From positions 1 through 64,000 of the forward strand of contig WTXD01000065.1 of NCBI GenBank assembly GCA_022496205.1: a stretch of DNA of 64,000 nucleotides. Reading direction: 5' to 3'. The notes under the pieces were generated by a model. The model was not told where the DNA came from. It searched no databases and worked only from the letters and a program-made list of their open reading frames with translations. This document shows, piece by piece, positions 34,883-47,525 of the stretch. Position numbers and translations under genes: made by a program. Each line of letters opens with the position of its first letter. Positions within the stretch are counted from its first letter, which is position 1. Source of the stretch: Gloeopeniophorella convolvens. Lineage: Eukaryota > Basidiomycota > Agaricomycetes > Russulales.

Positions 34883-35595
34883 TTTCCAGAAGGTGGTGCA
34901 GCGTGACGGGGTTGGCGGTGAGGGTCGAAAGGGAGGTTAACAGGATACGGAGGCAGGGAGGGGTCTTATGGTCGGAAGGAAACCCCTCGTCAGCTCACCA
35001 GGTCATGCTTTAAACACGAGCTCGACCCATAGGGGACATGCGATGATGTGCCCTCAGGTGCGCCCAGAAAAGGAGTGGCAACACGCGCGAACAGCGAGGA
35101 GCGATCTCGCGGTCCTAGTGTGACAATCCGAATCCGAGAGGCTGGAACATGATCAGCTATGACGGCCTAGAGATTTGTCGGTTTGTTCAGATCCAGACGT
35201 AAGATCGTAGAGTGTTGGTCGTGCAGAACGCGCCATCCGAGCATTGCGGACCATCCAGAGTGTCATCGGGCAACATCAGGCAACATCAGGAGGGAAAACC
35301 GAGCGCGTAACCAGGTCACGCTGGTCACGTGGCGGCGGGATTCTCCCACGGGGGACAGCGGCGAGGGCGACTCGAGTTGATTCATCGTTGTTTGTGGCCA
35401 CGACGACCGCGGGGTTGAAGCTCGCACATTCATACAACGCAAACGGCGGACTGCAGCTGCTGTCTGGGCCTGGGGTTGACCGCGTAAGTGGGAAATTGCC
35501 ATTGGTCGCGACGTCTCTATCTCGCCAACTTTCCTTCTTGTCTTCTTGCCCGCCCCGGTCCGCTCACTTCTCTTCTTTGCACACAGGCCGCAGTC
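34883..35595. promoter_or_regulatory. Divergent intergenic region
   Basis: This separates the minus-strand disordered-protein gene from the plus-strand CFT1 gene, so it should hold both promoters. A CT-rich tract (TCTCGCCAACTTTCCTTCTT and following) lies at about 35517-35560, just before the CFT1 start. A GGCAACATCA word is repeated in tandem at 35268-35290. Confidence 0.5.
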
Positions 35596-38500
35596 ATGCA
35601 AGCGTTGCATCAGGAGATTCTCCCTCCAAGTGGCGTGGAGTATGCCACTACGCTCAAGCTTACTCCATCTACTCTGACAGAAGCCGCTACACCCTCTACC
35701 TCAACGTCACATGGCCAATCTTCTCCCGGCGCGCTCTACAATATTGTCGTCGCGCGCGCCAACATTCTGCGCGTATTTGAGGTCAGAGAAGATCCTGCCC
35801 CCATATCACCCCAGCTCGAAGATGAACGCCAACGACGTGCCGACGTGCGCAGAGGTACAGAAGCGGTCGAAGGAGAGGTGGAGATGGACGGGCAGGGCGA
35901 AGGTTTTGTCAACATGGGCTCCGTAAAGGTATTTTTGCATACTCTGCTCATGTCATCGTTCAGCCCCGCCCTCCGCAATGCCAGTTGTTTGCCCCCACTT
36001 TTCCCCAACCCTGAGTTCCTGGCCCGTCTGGAACAACCGAGCTGACCCACCTCGCATTGTCCCCTCCAGTTCACCGGACCTAAGGATGCCAGGAGCCCGC
36101 CAACGGTCATCCGCTTCTACTTTATCCGCGAACACCGTCTCCACGGGACGGTCACCGGCCTCGAGAGCGTTCGCATCATGTCATCGTCTGAAGATAGACT
36201 CGATCGGCTGCTCGTGTCGTTCAAGGATGCAAAAGTTTGTTGACGTCGCCCTTTTGATGTATCACCGCTAAGTCAACTGACATCACCCAGATAGCTTTGC
36301 TGGAGTGGTCTGCCGCGGTGCATGATTTGATCACCGTCTCCATCCACACATATGAACGCGCGCCTCAGCTGGTGAGCTTCTGATAGGCAGCCCTGCCGGT
36401 CTCTCACCCTCATTTCGTCGGGTCTAGCTCTCGCTCGACACGGCTCTATTCAAATCCGAGTTGCGGACCGACCCTTCATCTCGTTGCGCCGCATTATCAC
36501 TACCCAAGGATGCCCTCGCCATATTACCCTTCTATCAATCCCAGGCGGATCTCGACGTCATGGAACAGGACTTTAGGACGAGGTGTGTCTGAAACGTTGC
36601 GTATCTTGTGATTTCGCTCACCCGCGGCGCGCAGGGATGTACCTTACTCCCCCAGCTTCGTTCTCGATCTGGCGGCGGAAGTGGATGAGCGCATCAGGAA
36701 TGTAGTAGACTTTGTCTTTTTACCCGGCTTCAACAACCCCACCATCGCCGTATTGTTTCAGGCGCAGCAAACATGGACTGGGTGCGTGTTGGCTCGTTCC
36801 CCGCCTGCCCACCCTGCTAACCCCATTTGCCCCTGCAGCCGCCTGAAGGAGTTCAAGGACACGATGGCGGTGTACATCTTCACGCTCGACCTCGTTTCCC
36901 GCACATATCCCGTCATCACAAAGGTGGAGGGCCTGCCTTACGACTGCCTGTCCCTCCTCCCGTGCTCAGCGGCGTTGGGAGGGGTCGTTGTCCTGGCAAG
37001 CAACGCAGTCATCCATGTTGATCAGGCGACGCGGCGTGTTGCCCTCCCAGTGAATGGCTGGTCGCCACGCGTGAGCGACATGCCCACCCTCCCCATGCCT
37101 GCAGGCGCGCGCGAGCTGCGCCTCGAGGGCGCGCGCATCGCGTTCGTCGACCAGCGCACGCTCTTTGTCGTCCTCGTCGACGGCACCATCATCCCTGTCG
37201 AGTTTGTCGTCGACGGCAAGGTCGTCTCGCGCCTCGTGATCGGTGCTGCGCTCGCCCAGACTGCCGCACCTGCAGTCGTCCGCGAGGCGCATGGCGAGCA
37301 CCTGTTCGTGGGAAGCACGGTCGGCCCCTCTGTGCTCCTCCGCACCGCGAGCGTCGAGGAGCCGCTCACCAACGCGGACGGCACGGACGCGTCCGGCCCC
37401 GCGGCTGTCGTGGATGCCAACAACGCGATGGACCTGGACGACGATGACGGCGAGTGACGCCCGCGCGTGACGCACACGATCACTTATGAGCCCGTTTCAC
37501 AACAGATATATATGGCACGTCGAGCCCGGACCCGATGCCCTCTGCCTCGGCTGCGCCGTCGGTCAAGACACGGACCGTGATCCACCTTTCGCTGTGCGAC
37601 TCGCTCCCCGCGTATGGCCCCATCTCGGACCTGGCGTTCGCCCTGGCGAAGAACGGGGTACGCTCCCCGTGCCGGGTCTGCCCCGCGCCACCTCGCTCAT
37701 TACTGCCCCGTGTACTCCTCGCTGCAGGACCGCTTCGTGCCGGAGCTCATCGCGGCAACAGGCTCCGGCCTGCTAGGCGGCTTCACCCTCTTCCAGGTCC
37801 GTGCTCCAAGCGACGCCTCTCCGCACGATCTGCAGCTCACCTCGGCGCACCATCCCTGCGCCCCGTAGCGCGATCTCCCAACCCGCACGAAACGCAAGCT
37901 ACATGCGATCGGCGGCGCGCGCGGCGTCTGGTCGCTCCCGGTGCGCACAGCCATCAAGGTGAACGGCGTGCCGTACGACCGCCCCGCGAACCCCTTCCAC
38001 GCCGAGAACGACTCGCTCGTCCTCGGCACGGACGCCATCCCGTCGCCGGGCTTCTCGCGCGTGCGTGGCCCCTCTCCCCTGTCCGCGCACAGCCCCGGCC
38101 CTGACACTCATACGTTCCTCCTGTGTGCAGTTCGGGACACGCACGCCGAAGGGCGACATCACAATCACGACGCGTGTGCAGGGCGTCACGGTCGGCGCTG
38201 CGCCGTTCTTCCAGGGGACGGCCATCCTGCACGTGATGTCGAACGCGATCCGCGTCCTCGAGCCGGACGGCACGGAGCGGCAGATCATCAAGGACATGGA
38301 AGGCAACAACCAGCGCCCAAAGATCAAGTACAGCAGTATCTGCGACCCGTTCGTGTTCATCCTGCGCGAAGACGACACGATTGGGCTGTTCATCGGTGAG
38401 TCCGAGCGCGGCAAGATACGCCGGAAGGACATGTCGCCTATGGGCGAGAAGGTGCGCTGGCGGTTCGTCCTTACGCGCGAGTTCCGACGCTCATCTCCCG

Positions 38501-41181
38501 GTGGAAGACGTCGCGTTACATTGCTGGATCTTTCTTCACGGACTCGACGGGCATATTCAAAACTCGCGCAAATGAAAACGCGGATGCTGCGAATGGAGAG
38601 ACGCAGCCCACCACCTCCACCCTCCAGGCGGCGATGAACGCTGGTCAGAAGACGCAGTGGCTCATGCTGTGCAGGCCACAAGGCGTCGTCGAGGTAGGTG
38701 GAATGGTGACGCATCGGGGTAGGTGCTCGCGTATTGATTATTACGCCCAGATATGGACCCTCCCAAAACTGAATCTGGCCTTCTCTACGACTGCAGTCGC
38801 ATCATTGCAGAGCCTGCTCATTGATTCATATGACCCGCCAGCCCTCTCTCTTCCTCAGGACCCTCCGCGCAAACCCCAAGAGCTCGATATCGACCAGATC
38901 ATCATCGCTCCTCTCGGGGAAACAACGCCTCAGCCTCATTTGCTAGTACGGTCTTGCGAATCACGTTACTGTCTCTCGAGCTAATGATCGCGCACACGCC
39001 AGGTTTTCCTCCGATGCGGGCTACTCGCTGTCTACCGAGCGCTCCCTGCTGAGCCAAGCTCGGAGCCAATACCGCCCGCGCGCACGAGCACGCTCGCCGT
39101 CAAGTTCGTCAAGATGGCCTCGCGCGCATTCGAGATCCAGCAGCCCGAGGAGCAGGAGACGACCGCGCTCGCAGAACACCGGCGCATCTCGCGGCAGCTC
39201 ATCCCGTTCGTCACATCGCCAGCCCCGGACAAGACGCTCTCGGGCGTGTTCCTGACGGGCGACCACCCATCGTGGATCCTCCAGACGGACAAGGCGGGCG
39301 TTAGGGTGATCCCATCAGGCCACGCTGTCGTACATGCGTTCACGGCGACGTCGCTGTGGGAGTCGAAGGGCGATTTCCTGCTGTACTCCGACGAGGTGAG
39401 AGCCGTATCCCAATTTGGTAATAGATGTGCCTTATACGTCGCGTCAGGGCCCAACGCTGCTGGAATGGATGCCTGATGTCGACTTCAACATGGACTTACC
39501 GTCGTGGCACGTTCCGCGTGGACGGTCGTATACGCACGTGCTGTTCGAGCCGACCACCTGCCTGGTGGTTGGCGCCTCGCTCATGCAGGCGCAGTTCTCG
39601 TCCTATGACGAGGAAGGCAACGAACTGTGGGCCCCTGACGGTACGTGCGGCCGACGTTGTTTTGCGCAACTGTTGAAAGTAAAGTAAATATACTTTAGCT
39701 CCCAACGTCTCGTACCCGATGTGCGAATGCTCGGCGTTGGAGCTGTTCAACCCCGATGGGTTCATCGCTATGGACGGGTACGATACACTCTGCCGCCGCA
39801 TTTACGTCCTTGTGCTTACTGGGATGTATTCAGATACGAATTCGCGAACAACGAGTTTGTGAACTCGCTTGCGTGCGTTGCGCTCGAGACGTTGAGCACG
39901 GAGTCGGGGCACAAGAACTTCATCGCCGTGGGCACGACCATCAACCGTGGCGAGGATCTGGCAGTCAAAGGCGCCGTGCGTTTCTCACACGCGTGTCTCC
40001 GCCACTTTTAGCTCATTTTTCATACAGACATACGTGTTTGAGATCGTGGAGGTCGTCCCGGACCCCGCGTTTAGCATGAAGCGAATCTTCAAACTGCGCC
40101 TCCGCTGCCGAGACGAGGCGAAGGGTCCTGTGACCGCAGTTTGTGGCATTGATGGCTACCTCGTGTCGTCTATGGGCCAGAAGGTGGGTGATATTTCCTG
40201 GCCACGTAAAAGATCGCACTCACCCTGCGTAGATCTTTGTGCGCGCGTTTGATCTCGATGAGCGCTTAGTTGGCGTGGCGTTCCTCGATGTCGGCGTCTA
40301 TGTAACAACGATGCGTTCGCTGAAAAACCTGCTTCTCATCGGCGACGTCGTGAAGAGTATCTGGTTTGTCGCGTTCCAGGTGTGTTTTGCTCCGTCCTTG
40401 GGGCGTGGCGTACACTCATACCCGGGATACAGGAGGACCCGTACAAGCTCACTATCCTGGCGAAGGACCCGCAGAGTGTCTGCATAACTGCGGCGGACTT
40501 TTTCTTCGCCGACCAGCAACTGTCCATCGTCACATGCGACGAAGAAGGCGTGGTCCGCGTGTACGGCTACGATCCACACAGTAAGCTTGAGTCTATCCTC
40601 AGGTTTTCACCTTGTAACGACATACGCCTCCAGGCCCTGACTCGAACAACGGGCAAAGGCTCCTGTGCCGAACGGAGTTCCATGGACAGATCGAATATCG
40701 TTCCTCTGTCACAATCGCTCGTCGAATGAAAGGCGAGGATATGATCGCGCCCCAAGCCAAGCTCATCTGCGGTGCGTCTCTATTACGCCATCTCGCCGCT
40801 GTGCTCTGAGCGTTTGCAGGGCATCCGGACGGATCATTGACCGCGCTCGTGCCGGTCGACGAGGCATCGTTCAAGCGTCTGCATCTCCTTCAAGGTCAGC
40901 TCACACGGAACGTGCAGCACACTGCCGGCCTCAATCCCCGCGCCTTCCGGTATGCCTCCTGCATTGTCCGTTCAGCTTTTTGTCCTGACCATGTCGCCCT
41001 TCACAGCATCGTCCGAAATGATTACGTGTCGAAGCCGCTGTCGCGCGGCATCCTTGATGGCCGTCTGCTCTTATCCTTCGAGGACCTCCCTCTCACACGA
41101 CAGAGCGAGATCACCCGGCAAATCGGCACCGAGCGGGCGACGGTACTGCACGACTTCACTGAGCTTAGCGGAAGCTGGTGA
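35596..41181 (+). CDS. Cleavage and polyadenylation factor subunit CFT1 (CPSF160)
   Basis: I could place 22 exons whose lengths sum to 4308 bases, 1435 residues, without a frame break. The start MQALHQEILPPSGVEYATTL and the next blocks (IVVARANILRVFEVRE, VTGLESVRIMSSSEDRLD, ALLEWSAAVHDL) are those of CFT1. Later come DIYGTSSPD, GFHPLW-type beta-propeller strands such as LGGFTLFQ, and the C-terminal CPSF-A region with GDVVKSIWFVAFQEDPYKL, DQQLSIVTCDEEGVVRVYGY and PDGSLTALVPVDEASFKRL. The protein scaffolds the pre-mRNA 3'-end cleavage and polyadenylation complex in the nucleus. Exon 6 ends at 37449 before an intron beginning GCGAGT, a GC-AG intron; only this choice keeps the conserved DDDDIYG frame. 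Other introns are GT-AG, about 45 to 60 bases. Confidence 0.95.
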
Positions 41182-41462
41182 TCGGGCCTACATGCTCGGT
41201 GCTCGGGCCAATGCGATACATAAATAATGTTACCTCATAATGCCCCAGACTGCCATCTATCTAGCGTAGTAAGGGCATATCATACTCCAGGTCTCACCGA
41301 CCTCAGTGAATATATTCGTGGGGCGCCCGTGCACTGCAGCATAGACACGAAGAAGCTAACCTTTATTGATTTAACATACAAAGCTGATACAAGTCAAGAT
41401 TGATGCAGTGGGGGGAGGGGAATGGTACACGGTTAAGTTGCTAGTGTGCGAGAGACGAGAAG

Positions 41463-43217
41463 CTAAGAAGCAAGATGAGCCTCAGGTCTGGTCTGTCGGC
41501 TGGTCGATGCCTCGGTGTCTAAGTCCGTGGGCAAGTTGAGGTTAGCTTGAGGAAACCCGTTTTTCTTGATGCGCGAGAGGAGCCAGTAGAATGGTGTCGC
41601 GTATGTAACGTCAGAGGACTCCGTCTTTCCAGAGGCGCCGGTGAGGAGGCCGCCGATGCGGCCGCGGCCGTCGACGATGATGGAGCCCGAATCGCCAGAG
41701 GCGCAGAAGGCACCCGACTTACTGTCGTAGGGGAGGATAGACCACTCCATCGAGTCCTGGTGAGTGCCGTTGCTAAAATATCTGCGAGTGTAGGATTTTA
41801 TGCCGTTAGCGCGGCCTATGGTGACGCCGGTGGCATGGCCGTTCTTTATAACCAACAGGCACTTTTCACCGCTCCTGTCAAGCATATCTGGGTCGCGCAT
41901 GATGTCTTCCGAGATGACCCCCTGAAGTTGAAGGAGGCGGTCATCCGGATACTTAAAGCTCGAGGCGGCGTCAACACGGGCATACATCATTTGTGTGAAC
42001 TCGTCGGACGGAATCTTCGTCCCTGGATATAACAGTTAGGCTAGACGGTCTTGGTGAAATGGATCAAGACGCACCTAGGTCGATGACGTTGCCCTTAAAG
42101 GCATCCTTGATCTTAGAATCATCGAGCTTGATGACGGCGTAGTCTTCGGTGAACCCTTCCACGCCAGCACCAGGAGTGATAGGAGGGGAGCGGACGATGT
42201 GGCCTAAGACGCGCTGGTTCGGGTTGCTCCACTTCTTGGTTTCATTGTAAAGCTTTTGTAGGGCCTTGATCACGGCCTTCGAATCATCCGATAACCGCTG
42301 AGCTTTCTTCATCCGCGTCGTAGCCCTCTCGATGTCCTCGATGTCCCCGCCAGCCCCCACACTCACCCGCAACCTCTCAATCTGCGACTCATAGCGCTCA
42401 AACGCGGCGCCAAGACTTTCTAACGCAGTCCTGAGGGAGGTGAAGAAGTTATTGAACGCCCTGGTGCCGAGAAGGAGGACGTCGTGACGAGGTGCACTGT
42501 CTAAGTAGACAAAGTGTTGTCATTATGGTTGAGCCCAGAGTCATTCGGTGGGAAGAGAACGTGGCGGGCGGTAACAAGCAGGATCTTCTTGCTGTTGCCG
42601 CCTTCAGCGAGATAGATACCACCGGTGCCCTCGGCGTGAGGTGTGGCCTCTGCAGCAATGGAGAGGCCAAGTGCAGAAGTAAGAGGACCACGATACTTGA
42701 CATCAGAGTCTAGGTCGGAGGCGGGTTCGAGGAGGCTTGGACCAGCCGACAGGGTGTAGATGGACTCCCGAAACTCGACCTCAACGTCCCCAATGTCAAA
42801 CTCCTTGAGGAGGTCCAGGCAGCCGTTTGCTGAGGTGCGTGCATCCTTGCCCAAGAGGGTCTTGGGAGTGACACCAATCCAGAGTACAACGGGGCCGACG
42901 ACTTCTCCCTCTCCAACCTTGATAAATCGAACAACATCAATGGAGGTCCAAAAGACTCCCTGGGAATCCAAGAGCCGGCATATCTTGGGGCCCAGGTCCT
43001 CCCAGACGATGTTGAGCTTGTGGCCAAAGACAGGGCGGAGCTCCTTTAACCGGCGGTGTGCTTCGGGCCCGGTGGGCATCGTCCATGGTGTGGTCCCCGT
43101 ACGGTACACTAACTTAGGGGAAGAGCACAGGCCCGAATAGTAGAACATAGCCTCGTCCTTGGAGACGGAGAATGGAGGGGGAGAGGAAGAGATGATCTGG
43201 CTGTGGGCCTCTTCCAT
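41463..43217 (-). CDS. Trypsin-fold (PA clan) protease-like protein, frame interrupted
   Basis: The first part (43217-42075) begins MEEAHSQIISSSPPPFSV and a second exon runs 42022-41463. All three catalytic residues of a chymotrypsin-like serine protease are visible: His in LVTARHVLFPPN, Asp in FTEDYAVIKLDD, Ser in ASGDSGSIIVDGRGR. A coiled segment of about 80 residues (ERYESQIERLRV to LQKLYNETKKW) sits between His and Asp, and SSDVTYATPFYWLL ends the domain. Near 42500 the frame is broken: relative to the family, about 14 extra bases including a TAG lie between the NHND and SAPRHDVLLLG blocks, with no usable intron. The family is common in agaricomycetes and its target is unknown. Confidence 0.65.
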
Positions 43218-43275
43218 GATGACAGAGAACGGAGCGGGAGGGGAAGAGGGGATAATCTGGCTGTGGGCGACGGAA
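43150..43275 (-). repeat. Tandem duplication at the protease gene's 5' end
   Basis: The stretch encoding AHSQIISSSPPPFSV at the N-terminus is repeated immediately upstream (AHSQIIPSSPPAPFSV in the same frame), a unit of about 57 bases. The copy lies before the ATG at 43217, so the true start could be further upstream. Confidence 0.65.
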
Positions 43276-43503
43276 AATCCACACGGTCCACCCTTATAAC
43301 GGAACGACTGTCTTCTACTAAGGTCTACATACTACAGGAGACATCCGCGTCCTGTGGTAGCGAGAGACAGGGGAGTCCGGCATCTTGGGGCCGGTGACTG
43401 ACATCACTGGAACGACACGTGGGAAAACCGAATTGGGAACGGTTCCGGACCGGACGTGATCAAGGACGTGATACAAATGCAACTTGAATGCAACAGTAAG
43501 GAT
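43276..43503. other. No recognisable gene
   Basis: Upstream flank of the protease-like gene. Nothing more can be supported. Confidence 0.4.
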
Positions 43504-43542
43504 TGGAAGGAAGGAACAAGGAAGGAAGGAACGGAGAAGGAA
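43504..43542. repeat. GGAA-rich simple repeat
   Basis: Interrupted GGAA and AAGG units, mostly purine on the plus strand. Confidence 0.7.
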
Positions 43543-43605
43543 ATTCATCGCTGCGATTGCCATCGCACGGCCTCGTTGCACCAAGATAACACGGCTACGC
43601 TGCGG

Positions 43606-43760
43606 CGGCGAACCGCTTCGCCCAGCAACGCGGCCATGACGTAGCGCGCCAACACGCACTGCCCTCCATCTCCCCTGCTCTCTGACGATCAAGCGTGGCT
43701 CCACATTCTCGGACGAGGATGGTCGCAAAATGTCTCGCGCGACGCCGCCGACGTCCCGAG
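43606..43760 (+). repeat. Second copy of the gene-like intergenic repeat
   Basis: Bases 43606-43655 resemble 2411-2460 (shared words CTTCGC, CAGCA, GCGGCC, TGACGT). The stretch near 43708 (GACGAGGATGG, ATGTCTCG, GACGCCGCCGACG) resembles the tandem units at 2558-2726. No protein domain was recognised. Confidence 0.35.
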
Positions 43761-44663
43761 CCTGCGCAGCATCTCCCCCTTCTACCCCCTGCACCGGTGC
43801 GTGTTGTGCCGGACCCTCGTCGCGCTCTGACGCTATGGTGCGTCCTGCGTACACTTGTTGTCTTCTCCCGCTGACATGCTCCGGCATCCGATATCCTAAC
43901 CCTGTAGCTGTCTGCACTCGTGCGCGCCGCGCACATCCCGACTACCCTCTACTGTGCGCCCGGTGCTGGCACCGATGCCTCACCACCTTGCAGCTAATGT
44001 AGCCATGAACACACCGTGCTGCGGCCCCTCGCGATACCGCCCGCGTCGTCATTGCCGCCGCCCTCCCCGGGGCTCGTGACGCCATCCCATCCGCGCTCGC
44101 ACTTGCACTTACACTTATAGCTGCATGGCAAAAGCGAGGAGATTGTTGATCAGGTAATCCGGGTACGTCCCATCAGAAAGGTGCACCGTGGCACTCTCAG
44201 ACGTAGGATCCAACTTGCCCATTTGGTTACAATCTGGATGATGTTCGACCGGATGGATAGGGAACCGGTTCATGGCAAATCAAGATGTTCCGATCGAACA
44301 ATCAAATAATCGAACAATTCTGGTGCGACGCGGCGATATCACGGTGTAGGGGGCTCCGGAAGAAAGCCCAGCCTTCAATCTACGGACTACATGCTGATAC
44401 TAGGATACCGCGGGCGGTACGTTTAGCGCTCGTTCCCATGCTCCCCGCGTTTCTTGCAGAAGATCCAAGTATTGTCTTCTCTGTCCAACTGTGAGAGGCA
44501 GTTGCGGGCAAGTTGCGGGCGGATTGTGTCGTGGGTTTCGAGATGGTAATGGTGATCGTCCCGTCTTCGGTTCGTTGCTACGTGAAGCGTTGCAATTCTA
44601 TGTCTGATGCGATTGCGAGTACTGCGTCTTAAGTCGAAGTTTCAACCAAGATGTAGTCAAAGC
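43761..44663. other. No recognisable gene
   Basis: Only short open frames. Nothing can be supported. Confidence 0.4.
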
Positions 44664-45107
44664 CTATGGGCACTCACCTTCGGGATCACTGCTGCGATTC
44701 GTGTCGATAGTGTCACCGCTGCTGATCAAAGGAGGTGGATCGTAAAATGCAAATGCCACTCTCGTTCCCGTTCTCCCCGTAAATGAATTCGCGCTAGCGT
44801 GTTCCGCCCGTAAGTTCAGCATGATGCGGGAGATCATGGTAGTGGCGAGGCTGCCCAGAAGTTAGCTCAGAAATAATTCCAGAATATAAGTTGACGAACA
44901 CGTTCGTCAAAGTCGTTGTTGAGTCCCGCTCTAATGGCTGAGAAAGAACATCGCCTTGGATGAGGGAGCTGCCAGGAGGCTACGTTGGAACAAAGCTTAC
45001 AGGCGCGAACTTTAATCATATCAGCCATCGTCGGGGCTGAGATACTGATAGGAGGCGCGCACGCGGAGTATCAAAACATTCGCCACATTGACAGCAAATA
45101 TGATTCT

Positions 45108-45137
45108 ACAGCAGTTTTCAAATTTCATGGCCCTTTG
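45108..45137 (+). mobile_element. Relic of a MITE end
   Basis: ACAGCAGTTTTCAAATTT followed by CATGGCCCTTTG resembles the left terminal repeat of the element at 23065-23292. No matching opposite end is nearby. Confidence 0.5.
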
Positions 45138-45268
45138 CCGTTTCGAGCATATAGGGCGGACGTCGAATCCCGGTTTCGGCTTTCATTCCGGGGACCCCCC
45201 CCCCGTAGAAATATTGATTGTAGATAAATAAATAAAGTTCGTCTCACACCGAACAGTTTATCGGTTAA

Positions 45269-45822
45269 TCGAGTTTAAACCTTGGTTTACAAAAGTACAA
45301 TAGGCGCGCGTAGTCCGAGGTTGCGATGGTGTCGCGCATCCTTTCGCAGGAATCGAGCAGCTGCTCGCAATCCTAAGCCTCGTTAGTATACGAGCAGTAC
45401 GCCCTCAGGGATAGGTCAGCTGACCGCTCGCTCCGCTTAGGGACTATTGGCGCGGGTCGCAGCTCGCCCGCGGCTGTGTTGGCCGTCGAGGGGTGTTCGC
45501 ATGCGTGGGACCCCTGTGCCCCTGGCAGGGGAGGGGATAAAGGGCGTCCAGCTGGTCCCCTGAATCCCAGCTTTTCTCTCTCCCTGCCAGGTACGTCTCT
45601 TGTCGACGCAGCTGTGTCGATCGCTTTCTTACTTTTCTCTCTCCCTGCCAGGGTCGCACGCGTTTTCGCGTTACCCGCCCTCCCGCACCACTCTATTCGT
45701 GTGCTGTTCGCTGTTTACTTATAGTCTGCTCTTGCTCCGCATTTTTGCTGATTGACCTGTTGCTCGCCGCCATGTATTCGTGTTTCTGTCTGCTGCCTGT
45801 TGTCGAACAGTTTATCGGTTAA
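45269..45822. mobile_element. 535-bp insertion flanked by 19-bp direct repeats
   Basis: CGAACAGTTTATCGGTTAA occurs perfectly at 45250-45268 and at 45804-45822. The 535 bases between contain a perfect 21-base internal direct repeat (45571-45591 and 45632-45652, with CTCTCTCCCTGCCAGG) and its approximate complement near 45518. There is no open frame of note and no poly(A) tail. It may be a non-autonomous retroelement, or a segment bounded by its own repeats. It splits the DUF6533 copy C. Confidence 0.55.
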
Positions 45823-47053
45823 CCCAGAAAATCTGCAGTAACCTCATGATAAGTAATTCCCGGAAATCACACCATCGACTTATCTAAGTTCTCCGCTCCG
45901 AGTCGCCTGTGTGTCTACAGGTGACAGGGGCCATGAAATATGAAAACTGCTGTAAGTCGCACGCTGTCAGCGTCCCGGAGGTTGGAATTGTCGGATTGTC
46001 ATACGTGAAGTACATCGCGCCTTTATATTCACTGGTTAGAGTGTTCCAAGGTTTCAAAAGTTCGATGCTCACTGTCGCGGACGAGGACATTCAACAGCCT
46101 TACTCGGCGACCAGAGATGAGCGCCTTGTACACGGTCAGAGCAAATATTACGCTGTCGAACACGGCCACGCAAGCCCAGGTTATCGAGAACCCTGTCAAC
46201 GTTATCTTCTGCTATACGAGTACATGAACTAGAACTCACTGCGTCCTCTAAACGAATCGTCAAGATGTGAGAGGTCAGAAACCACATAAGAGTACTCACG
46301 CGTCCACTCCAATCCACTGATTGCATCCTGGGAACGCCGATATAACTTGTATGACGTCGGGACCCTCGCCTCTGGAGACGGTCCACTGTTCGTCATAAGA
46401 AAGATGTTACGATGGGAAGTGGAAGAGGGTTCTTACGCCGATTGTACCCAGACTGACTGTAGACAAACCAATCAGAAACCACAACACCCGCCGACTTCGC
46501 CCATACATGGCATAGACTCGCACAACGCAAAGGACTACGTGAATCAGCGTCGGTTGAGGACGGATGAATGGGACGACACGCACCTCCAACGCAGGCCTGT
46601 TGGATGGCATAGAGGGCCTCATGAAACACGAATTCCTTTTGGCAGCTTCAAATTATGAGATGTATTCTTACATCTTTGAGCGGTTGGATGGGACTCACTA
46701 CTGTCATCACGCAATCATGGCGAGTATGGCTGTCAAGCCCTGCAACGCGAATATATGTAGAAATTCTACTCACCTCAGGTGCCGGGTTCGTGAAATATGC
46801 TTCCGCGACAATCAAGTTGCCAAAGAAGGCGACATATCGATTTAAAAGGAACACGATAGATACGAATCCAAGCTTGTGTTTTGGGGGCCAAAACAGTTCA
46901 ACTTCCCGCGAGAACGTGACCGCAAAATCATAATAAAGTATGACTTCGCATTGCAAAGGTCCGACGGTTAATAAATAGCCTCTAACCAAGAACATGCTGT
47001 GAGAACATACCAAGAGGGCACAAGTTGAGGATATAGTTCCTATACCTGGCCAT

Positions 47054-47525
47054 GAGGGCTAATGAAGGTCTCGCTACGATAAAAACCATCGACACTCACA
47101 GTTGAAACCCGGATGAGGCACCGAGGACCGGAACTGGACCCGCCATGAAACGATGAAGAGGGAGAGTGCCCGGAACTAGAGAAGCTCAGAGATGGGACAG
47201 GTGCCTCCTAACAGGAGGCAGGACAAGGATGGCTCTCCGTGTATCCCAGCGCTGCTTATATCTTGAGACTAATGATCGCTCTGAGCTATGAAAGTAACTC
47301 GGTCCATATGGGCACCTGATCATCGATTGAGATCAAGCCCAGTTGGCCGGATGACATCCAGTATAAGACGTGTCACGTCAGTGGAAGATTTACCCGGGTC
47401 TTCCGTCAGACGGTCCTGCACGGGGGGACCCTCAAACTTGGAAGTACGGACGCTGTTAGCGCCAGGATGGGAAACATACTAGCCGCAGAAGAGGTCGAAG
47501 GCGTTCGCCCATCACGGTGGTTGCC
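47054..47525. other. No recognisable gene
   Basis: Upstream flank of DUF6533 copy C. No domain pattern was found. Confidence 0.4.

Larger units (their letters stand above)
44664..47053 (-). pseudogene. DUF6533 membrane protein, copy C, split by insertions
   Basis: The start (ATG 47053, MARYRNYILNLCPL), a first intron and the signature LYYDFAVTFSREVELFWPP and FLLNRYVAFFGN are well kept. Later blocks are SCQKEFVFHEALYAIQQ, LCVVRVYAMYGRSRR, then ITWACVAVFDSVIFALTVYK down to about 45990. The last exons (LTNVFVN, then LATTMISRIMLNLRAEH) appear only at 44664-44930. Between these parts lie a transposon-end relic and a 535-bp insertion. The third exon also lacks a splice acceptor in the right phase. 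This copy therefore looks dead, although its 5' half is well conserved. Confidence 0.7.
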
